Shown: positions 38,485 through 52,732, counted from the first letter of the stretch. The stretch is 64,000 nucleotides of DNA from Heliocidaris erythrogramma (GCA_025617745.1 CM046870.1:28229927-28293926); one strand, 5' to 3'. Notes: generated by a model not told the origin, from the letters alone. A program made the numbers and translations.

Positions 38485-38582
38485 ATGGGCATTAATCGTT
38501 ACGTAACTCTATTCATCATGGGGGGACGGCTATTGTGTCGTCCCCCCATGATGAATAGAGTTACGTCACGATTAACGCCCAT
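38485..38582. mobile_element. Near-perfect hairpin element
   Basis: Two arms of about 43 bp (ATGGGCATTAATCGTTACGT continuing AACTCTATTCATCATGGGGG GGAC) are inverse with only a couple of mismatches, around a loop of about 11 bp (GGCTATTGTGT). Such near identity implies recent formation or arm correction. A related but eroded sequence is at 27408-27495. Confidence 0.75.
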
Positions 38583-40309
38583 GACAATAACAGTCATTAT
38601 GGTTCTTCATTGTTAAAAGAGGAGACAGACATTAGTGCACACTCGTTCCCTTAGAAATATTTATGTAAAGCACAGTTCATAATAATATGCACTTTAGGAT
38701 AATGGTATTTATTTATAATTATTCAAACATTAAGCTTCATTTGAAAGACTGGTAATGCAGTCGATATTGCAGTTCCTTATTGTCCAATATGACTATTACG
38801 ATGTGGTATGCACTGTTAACAGCATGATATAGCCCAGTGACCAATTTTCCATGTAATTTCATATGCAACCCCATTTCACTGGAAAAGCGATCGTTCGTGG
38901 GTCGATTCTACGTATGCTTTGTTCATTGGGGATTAATAATTGCTCCTCATTATGAGCGGGTCTTTATCCTTTCTTGCGGATAAATTGATTACGTCACAGT
39001 ACGTTCATATCGCCTTTAGATATAGCCTGTGCTCGGCTTTGTCCGTGTGGCGCCAATTGTGCATTGCTATAGGCTATGTAATGTACGGATCATCCTGTCT
39101 TATAGTGTGTGTGTATATTGTGGATGCATCCTTTAATATCCTCTGTGTTGTAACTTGAAGATGTTTAGTCTAACTTCGCGGTCTTTATATTATGGATTTA
39201 TGCTGACCTATCTATCTGTTCTATATTTACAATTATGAGGCTAGGTTTCTAGATCATATTTTTATTAATTTCAAAGCATTATGTTAATGAATAGTTCAAT
39301 TATTCATCCGAAATATTACTTGTAATAGAATCCCATTACGATGTAGGCCTATTTTTCCTAGTTGTTTCATAAATGTACTCAAGAATACACATTTTATCTT
39401 GGGTATATACGCAAGAATGAATTCTGAATTAGAAGAGAATATATGATAAAGAATGTTATAGATTTGATCTCCAAAGATCATGAATATCCACATCAGTGTT
39501 AGTCCTGCACAAATTCCTCTAAAGTACGAACTCTAGTTCCGATATTTGTTTTAAATTATAGTTTTTGAAACACTTCCAGATTTGTTGGCTCCATATCTCG
39601 AATGTAAACTGCAATGCCATGCAAGAATTTTATGTCTTTATGACCACTTCAGTAATAAATGAATAAATGAATGAATAAATGAACAAACAAATAAATAAAT
39701 ATATATAAATGTGAAAAATATATATAAAGTGAATAAATAAATAACACACAAGATGAAAGTCAAAATCATACAGTAATAACAAAAAGTCTATTTACACGAC
39801 TAAAGCTCCCCGGAGGTGATGAGGGACATTTATAATTTAACCCGGTCACCGAGACATCAGCTTATGTGACCTTGTCCTAGGATAATACACTGCAGTTTTT
39901 ATCTCCGCCTAAAATAAACGTTTATTAATTATTATGCACTGTTAACGGAGGCCAAACGAGACATGCGGATTATTTAGTGTTTCATCTTTTTATTAGAACT
40001 GTTTTATCTCCGGCTAGATGTAAACTGTTTTCATTATGATGGACTCCGTGCACTGCATTGGAGGCCAAACAATGTGGACTATTTGACCCCTCGTCATTTA
40101 TCCAACCACTGTCGTTTGTCTGTCCCGTTTTATACCAATTTCTTTTCTGTTCGTCAGTAATTGTGCACATCTTTATATTATCCTATTTTCTTCAGCTTGT
40201 AATGATAATGGGCTATATCCTCTGATCCTTCGTCATCTATCTCTATATCTATAGATCTATCTATCTTTATATCATCAGTGTTTTGTCACTTTTTTGTATT
40301 TGCATTTAT

Positions 40310-40365
40310 GTTTCTCGTTTTAGTTCTGAATAAATATTTGAACTTGACTTTGAATTTCATTTAAT
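40310..40365 (+). mobile_element. Possible LINE 3' tail
   Basis: TTAGTTCTGAATAAATATTT followed by GAACTTGACTTTGAATTTCA resembles the AATAAATATTTGAACTTGA-type 3' ends of CR1/RTE-like elements. No body is recognisable upstream. Confidence 0.25.
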
Positions 40366-41437
40366 TCGGATAGTTAGAAAATGAACTTGACAGTTTATTG
40401 TGATATTCTGTTGAATTTGATAACTTTTAGGGTAAACTGCTCTTTGTTTTCTGTAATAGTCGTTTTTAACGAATAAGAAAATTATAATGCAAATACATTA
40501 AACTGTTCACCTTTATCATTCACAACACTAATATACCGCATGCATTCACGTTTAATCTATATCGATCTTTATCAGTTCATAATGATAATAAGGTCTCTAA
40601 AAATTTTCGTGTACAGTTTGTTGTTCATGTTATGGGGGTGATTTAGGCCAATATCACTTTAATTATAGGTTTGCAGGGTCCTGTAATTGGAGATTATGTA
40701 CTCATTTACATGCTCGATGACATGCTGGTAGTGTGTTTAAATAATAACTCAATGTCAGATTTTGTTATCTGTTCTAGATTTATGTGGGGATATTAGATCC
40801 TCTACTGTAGAATATATATTTCCTATTGGTCTGATATTTTTATTGGTTTAATGTTACATTTCATGATACTCCAAAGGTCATATTTCCTGTAACCATATAC
40901 GATGGGGAAGAAAGCTGGGACGATTTTTGTTTAAAGACAGCCTTGTTTATTACACAGTTGACAGTTTGCAATTTTAATACTGCATTTTAGGGTATAACAT
41001 AACTCCATATGTAGCATGGTATTTTATGATGTCATTCCGCTGTGACGCCATGATTATTGTTAAACTGTTCAAGTAACTTTCCCAATGGAAAATGCATTTT
41101 TTGCGCTAATACTTGAAAGGACCCTTGGCTATATCATTCCCCCTGCTTTGGGCCTTCTCCCGCGTATAAATCAAAACCCCTACTTCGCCAGTACTCAGCG
41201 GCACCCCTGAAAATTCTGGCAACCGCTTACTTTTCTTATTTAGATAGTTGCGAGTTAATAAATGTGTGCTTTTAGCTAGATGGGAGCCCTTCGCTCTCGC
41301 GCAAAAAGTAAGTAATTGATGCAGGAAGATGCCTTTCATTCCCGTAAGGTTGTTGGAAAAACCCTCTTCCCCCGTCTCATGACTCACGCAGATTTCTAGG
41401 CTTGCTCGCAGGAGTTTTCTCGGTGTCTTATTCATGA

Positions 41438-41580
41438 CCGGGAGAGCGTTTCATCAACTGTTTTGTCAGTGATTTTTACCGACAACTGTTATAAGCTACT
41501 GAAATCCTTTCATCTGATTGGCTGAGAGCAAATTTGTCGGTAAAAATCACTGACAAATCACTTGATGAAACGCTTCCCGG
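41438..41580. mobile_element. Foldback MITE, single core copy
   Basis: The ends CCGGGAGAGCGTTTCATCAA and the inverse CCGGGAAGCGTTTCATCAAG form a TIR. Inner arms (GTCAGTGATTTTTACCGACA and its complement) surround the asymmetric core ATAAGCTACTGAAATCC...GATTGGCTGAGAGC. No clear target-site duplication is seen. It is a close relative of the copy at 60431-60568. Confidence 0.85.
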
Positions 41581-44500
41581 CTGCTCCACGATTATTATTG
41601 CTTCTGCTTGATTATGGTACATTAATTTTGGAGGGATATTTATTGAGATAGTGAATGGCATTATTTTATTTTCCAGTAATTCAGATTTTCGACCACAAAT
41701 ATTATTATGATATTTTGTTGCAACGGAATCAATATAATCATGGCAGAAACATTTCAGGGGATATGCATATGCTGATAGACTTTGAGTGAACCGTATTATG
41801 GTCAATGGATATAGCCTCCAACGAAAGTACTTGTATTTCTGAAACAATGGATGAATTACCAGTTTTAACCTTGGCCTATAAGTATGACTATTTTAAGGAG
41901 AAACCTTCTAAACAAGAATGACCATAAATATTGGAATTACAGCTACATCACTTTCATATCTAAAGAACACGCGATGAGCCTACATGATTGATGCCTTCCC
42001 TTGCATCTAAAAATGACCTCACTCAGTCAAAATGCCAATGGATTACAGGGCGACTACGAATTTAGCGACTGGGTGACGAGTCTATGTTTAGATGAGTGTG
42101 TAATGCTGTCATTTAAGATGCCGTCACCTTAATACTCGCTACCGTCAGAAGCATATCACAGCAAAAGGATACGCTGCTGGGCAAGGGAAAGGAGTTTGTA
42201 TCTGTATGTCATCATCTCGTCTTTTGGATTATAATCTACAGTAGATTGTAACTTCGTATATCGGAATTCCCTGAATTCAGGCCGGTATGTTACTTTGATA
42301 TGATGATGTTTGTGATGTTTTGGGGTTTGTTTTTTTTTTGCTGCCAAGCATGTAAAAATTTAGTCGCTTTCTAATTCTTAAAAATGAAAACTGGATTAAG
42401 AGTTTTTTCGGGATCACCACTCGTGGTGTAAGCCTATATAAACCGGATGTACCTATATAATGTATTTACATGTATATACTTTATTTCTATTGCTGAAAAA
42501 TAAACGCTGGATTAAGGAGTTTAAGTGATCACAAAAGTCATAATACGTGGTGAGGCAATATAACACGAATATTACTATTTTAACTGGTGGAATCATGAAC
42601 ATGTGTATATGTTTGTCTATACTACCGGTATTATCACTTTGGTATAGGCCTGTGTAAAGAAACTATTTTGACTAGATAGCGTGTAGTTATATGCTGTACG
42701 ATTTTTAGTCGTTGTACTTTAATGCTTATTTTAAACTTGGTAGGATAGTATATCCATGGTAGGATCAAGAAAGGACACATAGTATAAAAAGTGCCAGCAC
42801 CTCACATCTGGCTGAGAAGGGCACGGTAAACCGATAGAGACGAGCGAATTAAGCGGGCTTGGAGAGGCGATAAAAGATCTCTCGCTTGCAGCCTTTTCGG
42901 CAAATTCGGCGTGCTGCCGAAGAAAAGCATGTTTTTCTTGATTGTGCGCGATGGGATTTGGTTAGGAGCAGTGGCGTAGCGTGATCCAGCCATTGACGCC
43001 ATTGAAGGGGGCACTGGTATTCTTGGGGGGGGGGGGGGGGGTGGGAGGGGCGCCGATGTTACTCTGTGAATGAAATGCGAATAAACAAGCTACTGCTCAG
43101 AAGAAGGATGTGCGATAGGGTCTTTATCATTTTATTTTCTCGTACTTCCCCCTCTCCCTTTCCTTTCTTCTATTTTCCATCTTTTTTCACAATTCGATCA
43201 TTAGACCACGTGGTCCTCCGTGCCCCCACCCCCTGTAGCTTAGCCAATTGGTAAGAGAGGAGAATAACGTGACAGAGCAACATCCAAACGTAATGATGGA
43301 GGGATTGTATAACGAAGAAGTGTGTTTAATTATGGAGTTCGATGGTTTAAATGGTATCAGGTGTTTAGAAAACGTGCCTCGTGCATGCGCAAAACAGCAT
43401 TGGCACTTCGCATGGAGAATAATTTTGAAGGAATTAGGAATATATTTCACGAGGCTTTGTTGGTCTGCTATAATAATCTATGAATTTCATGAACGTAAGA
43501 AGCTCTTTGATTAAAGATAGTACCGAGACAGATGCTTTATTTATAATGAAGTTACCGATGTTTTTGTTTGACATGCCTACATTGTTTTTTTAACGGACAT
43601 TTATATATTTAGATCATTTATGTTGATGTTAGTGTTTTTGAACTATATATTTTTATCAACATGAAAACTGTTATCTGTTACTGACATCACCTCTCATCCC
43701 CCTTCCCCCTCCTTTTCCAACATCATCGATTTTCTTTCTCGTGATACCAATCTCCCCTCCCCCCTTTCTCTTTTCACCCTTTCTCATTATCTCTCTCTTC
43801 CTCTCCCTCCCTTTTTTTTTCTTCTTTTCTTTTTCTGTCTGTCTCTCTCTCTCTCTCACTCTCCTTCTCTCTCTCTCTCTCTCTTTAATTTATTTATGTC
43901 TATCCCCATTGCCTTGCAGTTTGCACATTCTACAAACAAAATAATTATATTCAATAGTCCTACTGTCACTTTGCATCATGGTCCACATTCTGTACTCCAT
44001 CGCTGTGGTCTGCACGCTATGATAATTATGCATACCTCATAAGTGATACTCTTGCCCCAGCATATCTCTTCGAGGATAACATCTCCCCTTCTTGATGCTC
44101 TGGGATACTTTCTTGGAGGATAACCGCATCAAGTCGGAGAGGATGGCTCACGGAGGTGAGAGATAAAATTCTTTGTGGCAGGAGGTGTCAGAACACTGCT
44201 CCTTGCTTTAAATCACACCCTCATCATGCCCGTAGCCTGATTTCACAGACCCACCCTCTGATTTTTTGAGACAAGCCCCTTTTACCCCCCCCCCCCCCCA
44301 GATTTTACCTCGAGATCTTCAAGCTGAAGAATGATTTGTTGGTACAGAAACAGGAATGTATGTGTTAATTTAGTTCATATATTATAGTCACGGTTTGAAT
44401 ATTCGATATCAAGCATATAGAAGTATTCATTGTGAAATTTTGAGGGTGTTTATAGATACATGACTTCGGAGGACCACAGATACGAAACCTCTGCATGATA

Positions 44501-45937
44501 AAGATGGGGTCTTTCCTAGAAGACTACAAATCGTCTGTAAAAACGTAAAAGGTTCGCGTCAGGTAAATTTCACACTCGGAAAACCCTGATCCATTTTGGC
44601 GCTCTATCCAATTTTACAAGATGACGTTGAGGCGAAAGTGTGAAATGATTGTGGAAGGACAGATAAATATGTGATTCATGATTTTGATTCACCTAGCAAG
44701 GTCCTATTCAGATTTTAATGAATAATTCTTCTCTTTGTTGGTCGCTGACAATAAGTAATTTTCCGCCAACAACCCCCGCACATAGCATACACAATCGACA
44801 ATCATGACAATTGCTCGATGAAATTAAAATTACATTCCTTTTTGATTGGATAGATTAATGAAAAAAACAGTAGGGGAAAAATATTTCGCTGGATATAAAG
44901 TTGCAGATCACAGGATGCTGGGTATTTTTGTTCATTTCTTTCACATGACTGTATTACATAACGAAATAAAACGATAACTCAAAAAATGTGTAGACTCCTG
45001 AAAAAGGAATGCACAAGGCAATACATAATGCATTGAAATATTTTGTGTCGAAAATTTCATAAGAAGTTATGTGCCAATATTATTTCAGGAATTATTGGAT
45101 AAAATGTTATCATCCTCATTCAAGATGTTTTTCAGACAGGACGTTCGTCTAAAGCTGATGTGAAACTATTGCTTAAAGAGCTCTTTCTCTCTCTCTCTCT
45201 CTCACTCTCTCTCTCTCTCAAATCTTGCTATACCGTTGATTGAATTATTACGATGCTGGAGGCATTCAGTTCTGTTCATCCCAATAATTAACCAAAAATC
45301 CTCAGGCCTGTTCACGTGTCATTTTTTTCTGGATGGCTGAGGCTGGGGGTATATCTGCAAATTATGATATTGGAATGACAGACACGTTAATGAAACTTTC
45401 TGAAACCTTTTTCTTTTAAAGAAGTTTTTAATTTTGAGCTCTATTTCACGATTCATAATCATTTTTTGTGATCAAGATGAAGCTGGTGTCTTATATACCA
45501 TACACTTTCAGGATATATCAACAATTGTTTTTAGCTGATGCATTTTATCGCAGTCTGGTCTTAGTTCATCAACTACCTCATGTACTGTGAGAAAACGAAA
45601 TGCTGGGCTAAATTTAATGAATCGGCGACGCTCCATCAAAATTGGCTGATGCCATTTTCCGACGGCGGTTACTGGGGCATGCGATTATTAAAGGCGGATC
45701 GAACGAGCCATGTTTATTTTTCCAATAACGCTCCGCTTACTAGCCAAATATCGTCCCCTGGTCGTCTTGTACTCGACGGTCTGGACGGTCAGCTGATTTA
45801 AAGGATTTGCTCAATGGGAGTTAGTGGACTTCGGAGGTCCTATTAACGTAGATTTAATTGACGGAGGGCATGGCGATTCGGTAGAGGACCTCGGTAGATG
45901 ACCGATAGAAGATATTTTTAGAGAAAACAAACACAAA

Positions 45938-46052
45938 GGGTATCTTGTGAGATATAAAATATAAAAAATGTTAACAGAGGAGTGGAATTTGATAACTCAA
46001 ATTATGGGTATCTTGCGAGATATAAAATATAAAAAATGTTAACAGAAGAGTT
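45938..46052 (+). repeat. 68-bp tandem duplication
   Basis: GGGTATCTTGTGAGATATAA at 45938 recurs as GGGTATCTTGCGAGATATAA at 46006. Both continue AATATAAAAAATGTTAACAG and then AGGAGT / AAGAGT. The few differences imply a fairly recent duplication. Confidence 0.85.
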
Positions 46053-46249
46053 AAATATCAATTTTTCAGGCAGATGATTATAATATGAGGTGTAAATGTC
46101 AGATTATACCAAAGTTCGAATAAATAGTTTCGCATCCGTTACCAACACGACCAACATCCAATGAATGAGAAAAAATGCTGTTTGACTTGACTATGTCTCT
46201 TTTTACCTCCCCTATCAAATATGTAAAAAGTGAAAGAAAGAAAGAGATG

Positions 46250-46283
<34 letters not shown>

Positions 46284-46776
46284 TGCAGGGGGAATAGAGA
46301 GGTGAAAATTTGCTGGCAGACATTGCTTTTTTTCCTCAACGAGATCATACACATATTCTGCCATTTGTTATAAATACATTATATGTGTATAACTTTTATA
46401 TTCCATTGTAACATTTACATAATCGTAAATAATTGTTTAACGTTATTTTATCCAAAGTCCAGAGAAACAAGAAAGTCAGTGATTGCTATATTATGTGACA
46501 TCGTTCAATCGAGAAAGTCACTTAATACATATACGTCTTAATAATATTGAGGAACTTAATAGGTAATTTAACTCCTTTCGTATATAGATCAATGTTCATT
46601 CACGTGGAAATGGACATTGCAGTTAGCAGCTACATTAATATTAGGGGCGATGTAGTAATGGCATCCTCATCCTTTAACATTCATTGCCACCTAATGAAAA
46701 AGACTTTCGAGGAGAGGATTCCTCGGTCGCCTGGAGAATGTTTGCCTATGCTCCTTCCCATGAACCCAGCGGCGGT

Positions 46777-47013
46777 GATGAGACCCTCTTGACGAAATTA
46801 AATATTAAACCGGGTTTGTGTGGGATGTGGCGACGGCTTGGGCTGTTCATTCCTCCCTCCAAGGCGTAGCGAGTAGGGGGTGGTGTGCCCCCACCCATCG
46901 AATGGCAACAAAAGACTGATGAGACCGTCTTGACGAAATTAACTATTAAACCGTGTATGTGGGATGTGGTGATGGTTTGGGATGTTCATCCCACCTCTCA
47001 GACAGTGGCTAGC
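46777..47013 (+). repeat. About 141-bp direct duplication
   Basis: GATGAGACCCTCTTGACGAA at 46777 and GATGAGACCGTCTTGACGAA at 46918 are each followed by ATTAA-TATTAAACCG, GTGGGATGTGG and GTTCAT. The frames at 46684-46869 and 46982-47167 fall in this block and are not supported. Confidence 0.75.
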
Positions 47014-49392
47014 GATGCGGGCGGCACAACAGGGACTCCCTAAATCGAATGCCAAAAAGAAATCGAAAATCGAGGAGGATAATAGTAAAGTAAGAAATAG
47101 GGGAGGGGGACAAGAAAAGAAGATGATAAGACCCCTATCCGTACCCCGTAATTCGTGGCCTTGTTAATTTGCATTTCCTTCACCGAGTGAGACCAATGCC
47201 CCTTCCCTAAGATGCCATGCCCCCTCAATGGATGTACCCATGCTACGCCACTGTGCTCGCAGACGAAGAATTTACAGACAACTCGAAGCAATGAGACTTG
47301 AAGATTTATGGAAAATATTTATAGAGGAGAATTTTCGAGCACACGCGTTATTATCTTCTAATGATTTGATCTTTCAAATCTGTGATGATATTCGGCGAGA
47401 GCAATAACGGATGGGGACGAATTGTCAAGAGAAAAAAGACGCATGCTAATATAAGGCCTAATCGTCAATCGGAGGAAAGCCTGACATGCCTGAAAGGGAA
47501 GATTTTTTTTTTTATTAGGTTCTCAAGAATTAACTATGTGCGAAAAAACAAATACTAATAATAAGGAAAAGAAAACATGATCGTGGTATATATCCTATAT
47601 TCCTAGAAGCTCATTTAATAATTCAAGATCATCGAGAGTGAGATCTTGGCTTAGAGGCAGGAAAAGGAGTTCGAAAGAAATCATACCCCCTCTTATCCCC
47701 TCAAATATAGCTCCGTCGTCGCTCGATACCACTTATTGAATTGATGGCTATAGCTCTGAGCGAATTTCTCACTTGACTTGACAAAATAACAGGTTTAGTT
47801 GATCGAACCAACACGACGGCTATCCCGATATATATAATCACATTTTTTCTTTTATTTATAAGCAATAGCGGATGTCTAGGAAATTAGTGTGAAGATTCTA
47901 GAGAGTTTCATTAATTGAGCTTATTTTATTCAGAACTTAAGTGACTGGATTAAAACACATTTCCCAACCTCTTTCTTTGATTCTCCTTCTTTCCCCAAAA
48001 TTATTTTTGTCTTATAAGTTTTTGGAAACAACTCACATTCACTAAAGGGATAATTTAATTGAAATAAATAAACGCTGTCATAAATACGAGTACCCAGAAA
48101 AACCAGCTGCATGAAATTATTTTATTTTTTATGTTTTGCCTACCCATATCTGTTAATTTCCTTTCTCAATATGATTGTTAGTCATAAAGCAATATTTCAC
48201 GTTATGATATAGAGGACCAGCAAAGTCCGCAAGAGTTTCTGAACCCCGCTTGCCTTTGTGAAAAACGAAAGGCATTTGCTACCATTCCATTACTTCACGT
48301 ACTGGGTAGGCCCATTTCGCAGAACTCACTCTTCGTCATTGATAACGTTGTGTTTACATACGGTAGCGCAACCTTGTCAGAATGCCATCACGATTATCTA
48401 TAATATATCTGATTCTGATTCATAACTACCGTTCTTCTTGGTATACGTATATAGGCCCCCTCTGATTCAGACACAAGCGTAGGCCTATATAGTCACTAAA
48501 ACAGAACAATGAAGGTGGGTTATAATGTGTAAGAGGATAATTATTTTTATGGAATGGATGCGTGGATGCTCTATTTATGTATTTATTGCGGGTACTTTTT
48601 TAACGTATGTTATTTTATCACATGTACTGTGAGTTATGGAATTATGCCGACATGTTCATAATGAATAGGGAATTTCAGCAACATACCCCACCATGATTTT
48701 TAAGGTTATTGTTCGGGTTACTGGTATTCCTGACTGTCCCTATTTTTTATTTTTTTAGTTTTGTTATATATTTATTTATTGTTTCCTAGCATGACCTTTG
48801 ATTACTTGAAACTGATAGTTTCACCTTTAAAATGAATCTCTTGAAAAGGTATACAGTCGAGGGTCCAGGAGAAGGGAGAGGGGCAACAGGTGACACGCGT
48901 GCCCTATCCTTCTTCAGAGCCCCCCCCCCCCCCCCACCCCAAAAAACACCACAAAAAAAAAAACCCGAAACCCCCCCCCAAAAAAACACAAAAAACACAA
49001 ACAAACAAAAACAAACAAAACAATAACAACAACAACAACAACAATGGTAACTTCTGTACTTTTATATAAACTTGTAAGCCCTCGGGTCCCTTTTTAGGTT
49101 TTCGATGTATAGTTACGCATCTCTGAGAAAGTGATGAAGCCTTTTTTCCCTTTATGAAATATTATTACAACCCCCCCCCCCCCGCCGCAAAGAATCCCCG
49201 ATCTACCAATGGTCAATGGTTCACAGGTGTGTATCGACATTGTATACACACATTCATTAGAGCTTGTCGATGGCAGAGGCACATAATACTGTTGTTTATG
49301 AATATTAGGTTTCCGGAAGCCAGAGATAAATATTAAATTCATGTAATAATATATTCATGACACAAGTAACGATCTCGGTCGTGGACGCTGAT

Positions 49393-49533
49393 GGGCCCTG
49401 TTTCATCAATAACAAGTCACAAGGAGGAATGTTATAAGCTACTGAAATCATAACATTTGATTGGCTGAGAGCAAATTTGTCATAAATTTGTTGCAATTAT
49501 TGTTATTGATAACAAGTTTTATGAAACCGGGCC
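49393..49533. mobile_element. Foldback MITE, variant arms
   Basis: The ends GGGCCCTGTTTCATCAATAA and the inverse GGCCCGGTTTCATAAAACTT form the TIR. The core is GTTATAAGCTACTGAAATC followed by TTTGATTGGCTGAGAGCAAA. The core matches the elements at 41.4 and 60.4 kb, but the arms match the amplified element at 62.5 kb, so it is a link between the two subfamilies. Confidence 0.8.
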
Positions 49534-52500
49534 TTTTTAATAGCTAGGTTTGTCAGTTTTTCGCCTCCGAATTGGCAACACTGTTTTGCTTTTTTTCTTT
49601 GGTTGATGTAGTTTTATAATAGAAATTAATGGCTCAAAATAATAAAGGCCTAAACATGGATATAAACTGTGTCAAAAGTTGAAATATTGCCAGTTTGTAC
49701 TAAAATATATCATGAGAGTGGTATTGAGCTTATCAGTATGGAAATACGTTGCCAATCTACGGATTTTATGCGTATTTCTTTAAAATTCAAGGCGTCAAAT
49801 GCCACATTGTAACAAAAGGATACAAATTGTGGATTAATATGCATGTGCTCTTTCTGTTCTTAAATCTGGTATATGACTTGTGTTCGAGCTCCGGATCCAA
49901 AATTGTTGAACTAAACCACAAACCACAAAGTGTGGGACATTGTCTAAATGGGTGAGAAAGCACAACCCTTTCAATTCTCTGGGAGCATCCTCCATGGTTA
50001 CAATTGAATAATGGGAAGAATAATAACGCTCATGTTGAATTTAATTTTGAAATATGCAAGAAATAAGGAAAGTTCATCAGCATAGGCTATTAATGTACTT
50101 TTTTTTAATATTCTCATTAAAGTTTACGAATGTACCTATTACACTGGAGAATGATTAAAAGATATTTCAAAAAGACAGACCATCTCGGCTCTCTGTTGGA
50201 CGCGCTTCTCTTTGTGCAAACAGATTATACAATTTTGTCGCCTGATCGGCTGCGTTTCTTTCCATGCAATCTTTGCTCAGTCAATAAATCTCGCATTTGC
50301 CCTCTCTTTGAGTCAACATACAGAGCAAACAGAAAATATGACTGATATTAATGCCGTGATTAACATGAGTGTGTGGTTTCCCCTTTCCAGTCGGCCTGTT
50401 TGGTGGTTTTACAATGTAGCCGGTGGCTCTCTCTCTTTTTTTTTAACTTTATTAAAAAATTGTAATACCCTTAAATTTTGTGCTTCAAAATAATGAAACT
50501 TAAATGTCCGCATCATATCTCAAAATCCTTCTTCCGGTCTGTCCTCTTTCTCCTGCCCCCCCCCCCCCCCCCCCAGCTCCCTCTCTTTCTCTCTCACTTT
50601 ATCATGCAAGTCATATTCTGCAAACTACGGAACAGTAGGCCTACATGATTAATTTCACCTCTTATTTTTGTACCTTGTGATAGACAGCTTCAGATACAGT
50701 CATCAATCAACTATTGATGAAACAATGTATCACTAGATCATCTCCCTGTACACTCTCTTGACGCTTTCAAATTTAATCTTAAGTTTTGTATGTAAACGAA
50801 CACGACTTTCATTCCGAGCATTTTATGACAACATAAGGACGATGAAATAATCGTCCTTCATTAACTTCATGTTCGCAGGTTTGCAAAGGAGGCAGGCAAT
50901 TACGTCGGGAAAATTAATTGAATTGAAATTGTATCGTGTGTACTGTTGTGACAATACAACAAATCAATAACCTAAGCTCCTACTTTTATAAAACGGGATT
51001 GAAGGAGTTCAGTAACCGAGGATAAGCTACAATATGTAGGTGGTTTCTTTTACCATCAATATAACATCATTAAAGGCATTTCGGTTCACGTACCAGCATT
51101 CCATTCTGACCGAAATATGGTTCTTAGTGGTGTGTTTGTTTTTTCCTCAGCATCCCAGAATCATACAAATTCCCTGACCTATATTATTTGTAGCCGACTA
51201 AAACTGCTCATAGTCTGACTCTATCATGCTACGTACAGCTAGTACTATAGCTAGCTCTGAAACCAAAAGCACATGGGACTATATAACGTTGCTTTCCTAA
51301 TTGAAACAACAGTCCCACAACTCTAGTACGTGATGAAAAATTACTCGAAATTGGTACTGTCAATGGGCTTACCATGTGCCCAAGGAAAAGGTTAAACACT
51401 CCACCGCGTCATATTGCGATAGGGCATATCATTGACATGACTGGCCTGTTGGCAGCAGATCAACAGAATTCCAGTACAATGCATCAGGTATGGATGAGTG
51501 TGTATATGAAAGCCTGTAGAAGATTATGAAAAGAAGAAATATGTTCTTTTTATAATTGTTGGTAAAGCGAATTGTCATGAGTGACCGTAAATACATGTAT
51601 CATCGTCTCGAGAAACATATAACTAAAAAGAACATGAAAATTAATGCTGCCCCCCCCCCTCCATCTTATGAAATTGGTAGCCCTACGTATAGGCTACATG
51701 TATCATACCCAGTACCCAAACAATACATCAACGATCATATGAGTCATTTGACGCCGGGATTTTAATGTAATATCCCATGATAAATTGTTTCTGACTTGGA
51801 ACTTGCAAATGAAAATATCGTGACATACTTAGATGCATTAACAAATGTTTTAAGGGGGGGGGGGGGGGTAGTAAACATCCATTCTAAGGGTGCGTCAATT
51901 ACCAGTTGATAGTGTCCAAATATCCGGATATATAATATGCACCGGCACCGGCACCCATGCATTGTATTATTTCAGCATTCAAATTTTCTGTGTTCTCAAC
52001 TAACTTCTCACACATGAATTGCGCTAGCTGCCGCCGAGAACGGTAGCGTTTTACAGGCAACGGCAATCTCAAGCTGTAAATATGAAGTAGTTTTTTGTTG
52101 ATTTACTACAGTGATAATTGTTGATATACCTCTATTGTATGGTCTTATTACTGGTATAAGCATTGTGATACTTGTGCTTTCAAAAGATACGTTTTCAGTG
52201 ATAGTTCGAGCAGTTGTAAAGATGCCATGTCAAAGGTTGTCCCACTAGCAGGAATTCATGCAGTGCTGCATTGTATACGGGACATTGTTCAATCTATCGC
52301 CAGAAGCGCCCCGATGAATGAGCAGGCAATCTTTCCGAGGATGCACATATATTTGTCTTCGTTGTAACACCCCTTTATAGAAACGGATATTCTCCTCTTT
52401 TCAATAGATTTGAAGCTAGTAGTATCAAATAATGTTATGATGTGCAATCAGTAAAACGAATCAGAAATCTTTTTCAATCAATGCTTGTTTTTAATGTTAT

Positions 52501-52601
52501 CTTGATTATTTCTGCCATTCTGGTGAATGTTTTTGTTTTTGATTATATTTTTAATGTAATGACTGTTGTGTCATTTTCTTTCAAAATTTTCTCTTTTGCA
52601 G

Positions 52602-52629
52602 AAACTGGGAACATCACAATTTCTTCACC
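52602..52629 (+). other. 5'UTR segment and splice acceptor of the integrin beta gene
   Basis: A pyrimidine-rich run ending TTTTCTCTTTTGCAG at 52601 is a strong 3' splice site. It is followed by 28 nt of untranslated sequence before the ATG. The start codon sits in TTCACCATGA, with A at -3, which is a favourable eukaryotic context. The acceptor immediately upstream of the start exon implies at least one non-coding first exon further left. I could not locate that exon or its promoter by eye. Confidence 0.75.
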
Positions 52630-52732
52630 ATGAGGTTACACAGAAGATCACAGCTTTCACTATTACAGTGGACATTTAGTGCATTTATCTTCTTCCTTTC
52701 GTTACATGTATGTTTAGATGCACAATCAACAG
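52630..52732 (+). CDS. Integrin beta subunit, first coding exon (signal peptide)
   Basis: This exon encodes the first 34 residues plus one base of codon 35. The peptide is a typical secretory signal: basic residues at positions 4-6 (HRR), a hydrophobic core at about 11-29 (SLLQWTFSAFIFFLSLHVCL), then a polar DAQST with likely cleavage after Ala31 or nearby. It ends AG|GTATGT, a strong donor, in phase 1. The next exon with the right phase is 6.05 kb downstream and joins to give Gly35 followed by an integrin PSI domain. As I recall, vertebrate ITGB3 also places an intron at the signal-peptide boundary in phase 1 within a Gly codon, which supports this structure. On its own the exon would show only a secreted or membrane protein; the assignment depends on the downstream exon. 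Confidence 0.82.

Larger units (their letters stand above)
32231..52601. other. Intergenic, probably including the unseen integrin promoter
   Basis: This block holds the hairpin at 38.5 kb, the duplications at 36.7-38.0, 45.9-46.1 and 46.8-47.0 kb, and MITEs at 41.4 and 49.4 kb. Stretches 32.3-34.7, 38.6-41.0, 44.3-45.5, 47.3-48.8 and 50.6-52.4 kb are AT-rich with nothing I can name. The first non-coding integrin exon should be somewhere here or further left. Confidence 0.45.

Noticed and set aside
43219-43290. tRNA-like A box (TGTAGCTTAGCCAATTGGTA)
   Set aside because: The A-box match is good, but there is no B box (GGTTCGA) within the next 70 nt and no acceptor stem pairing. It is more likely a degraded TAGCTACGCC-type repeat.
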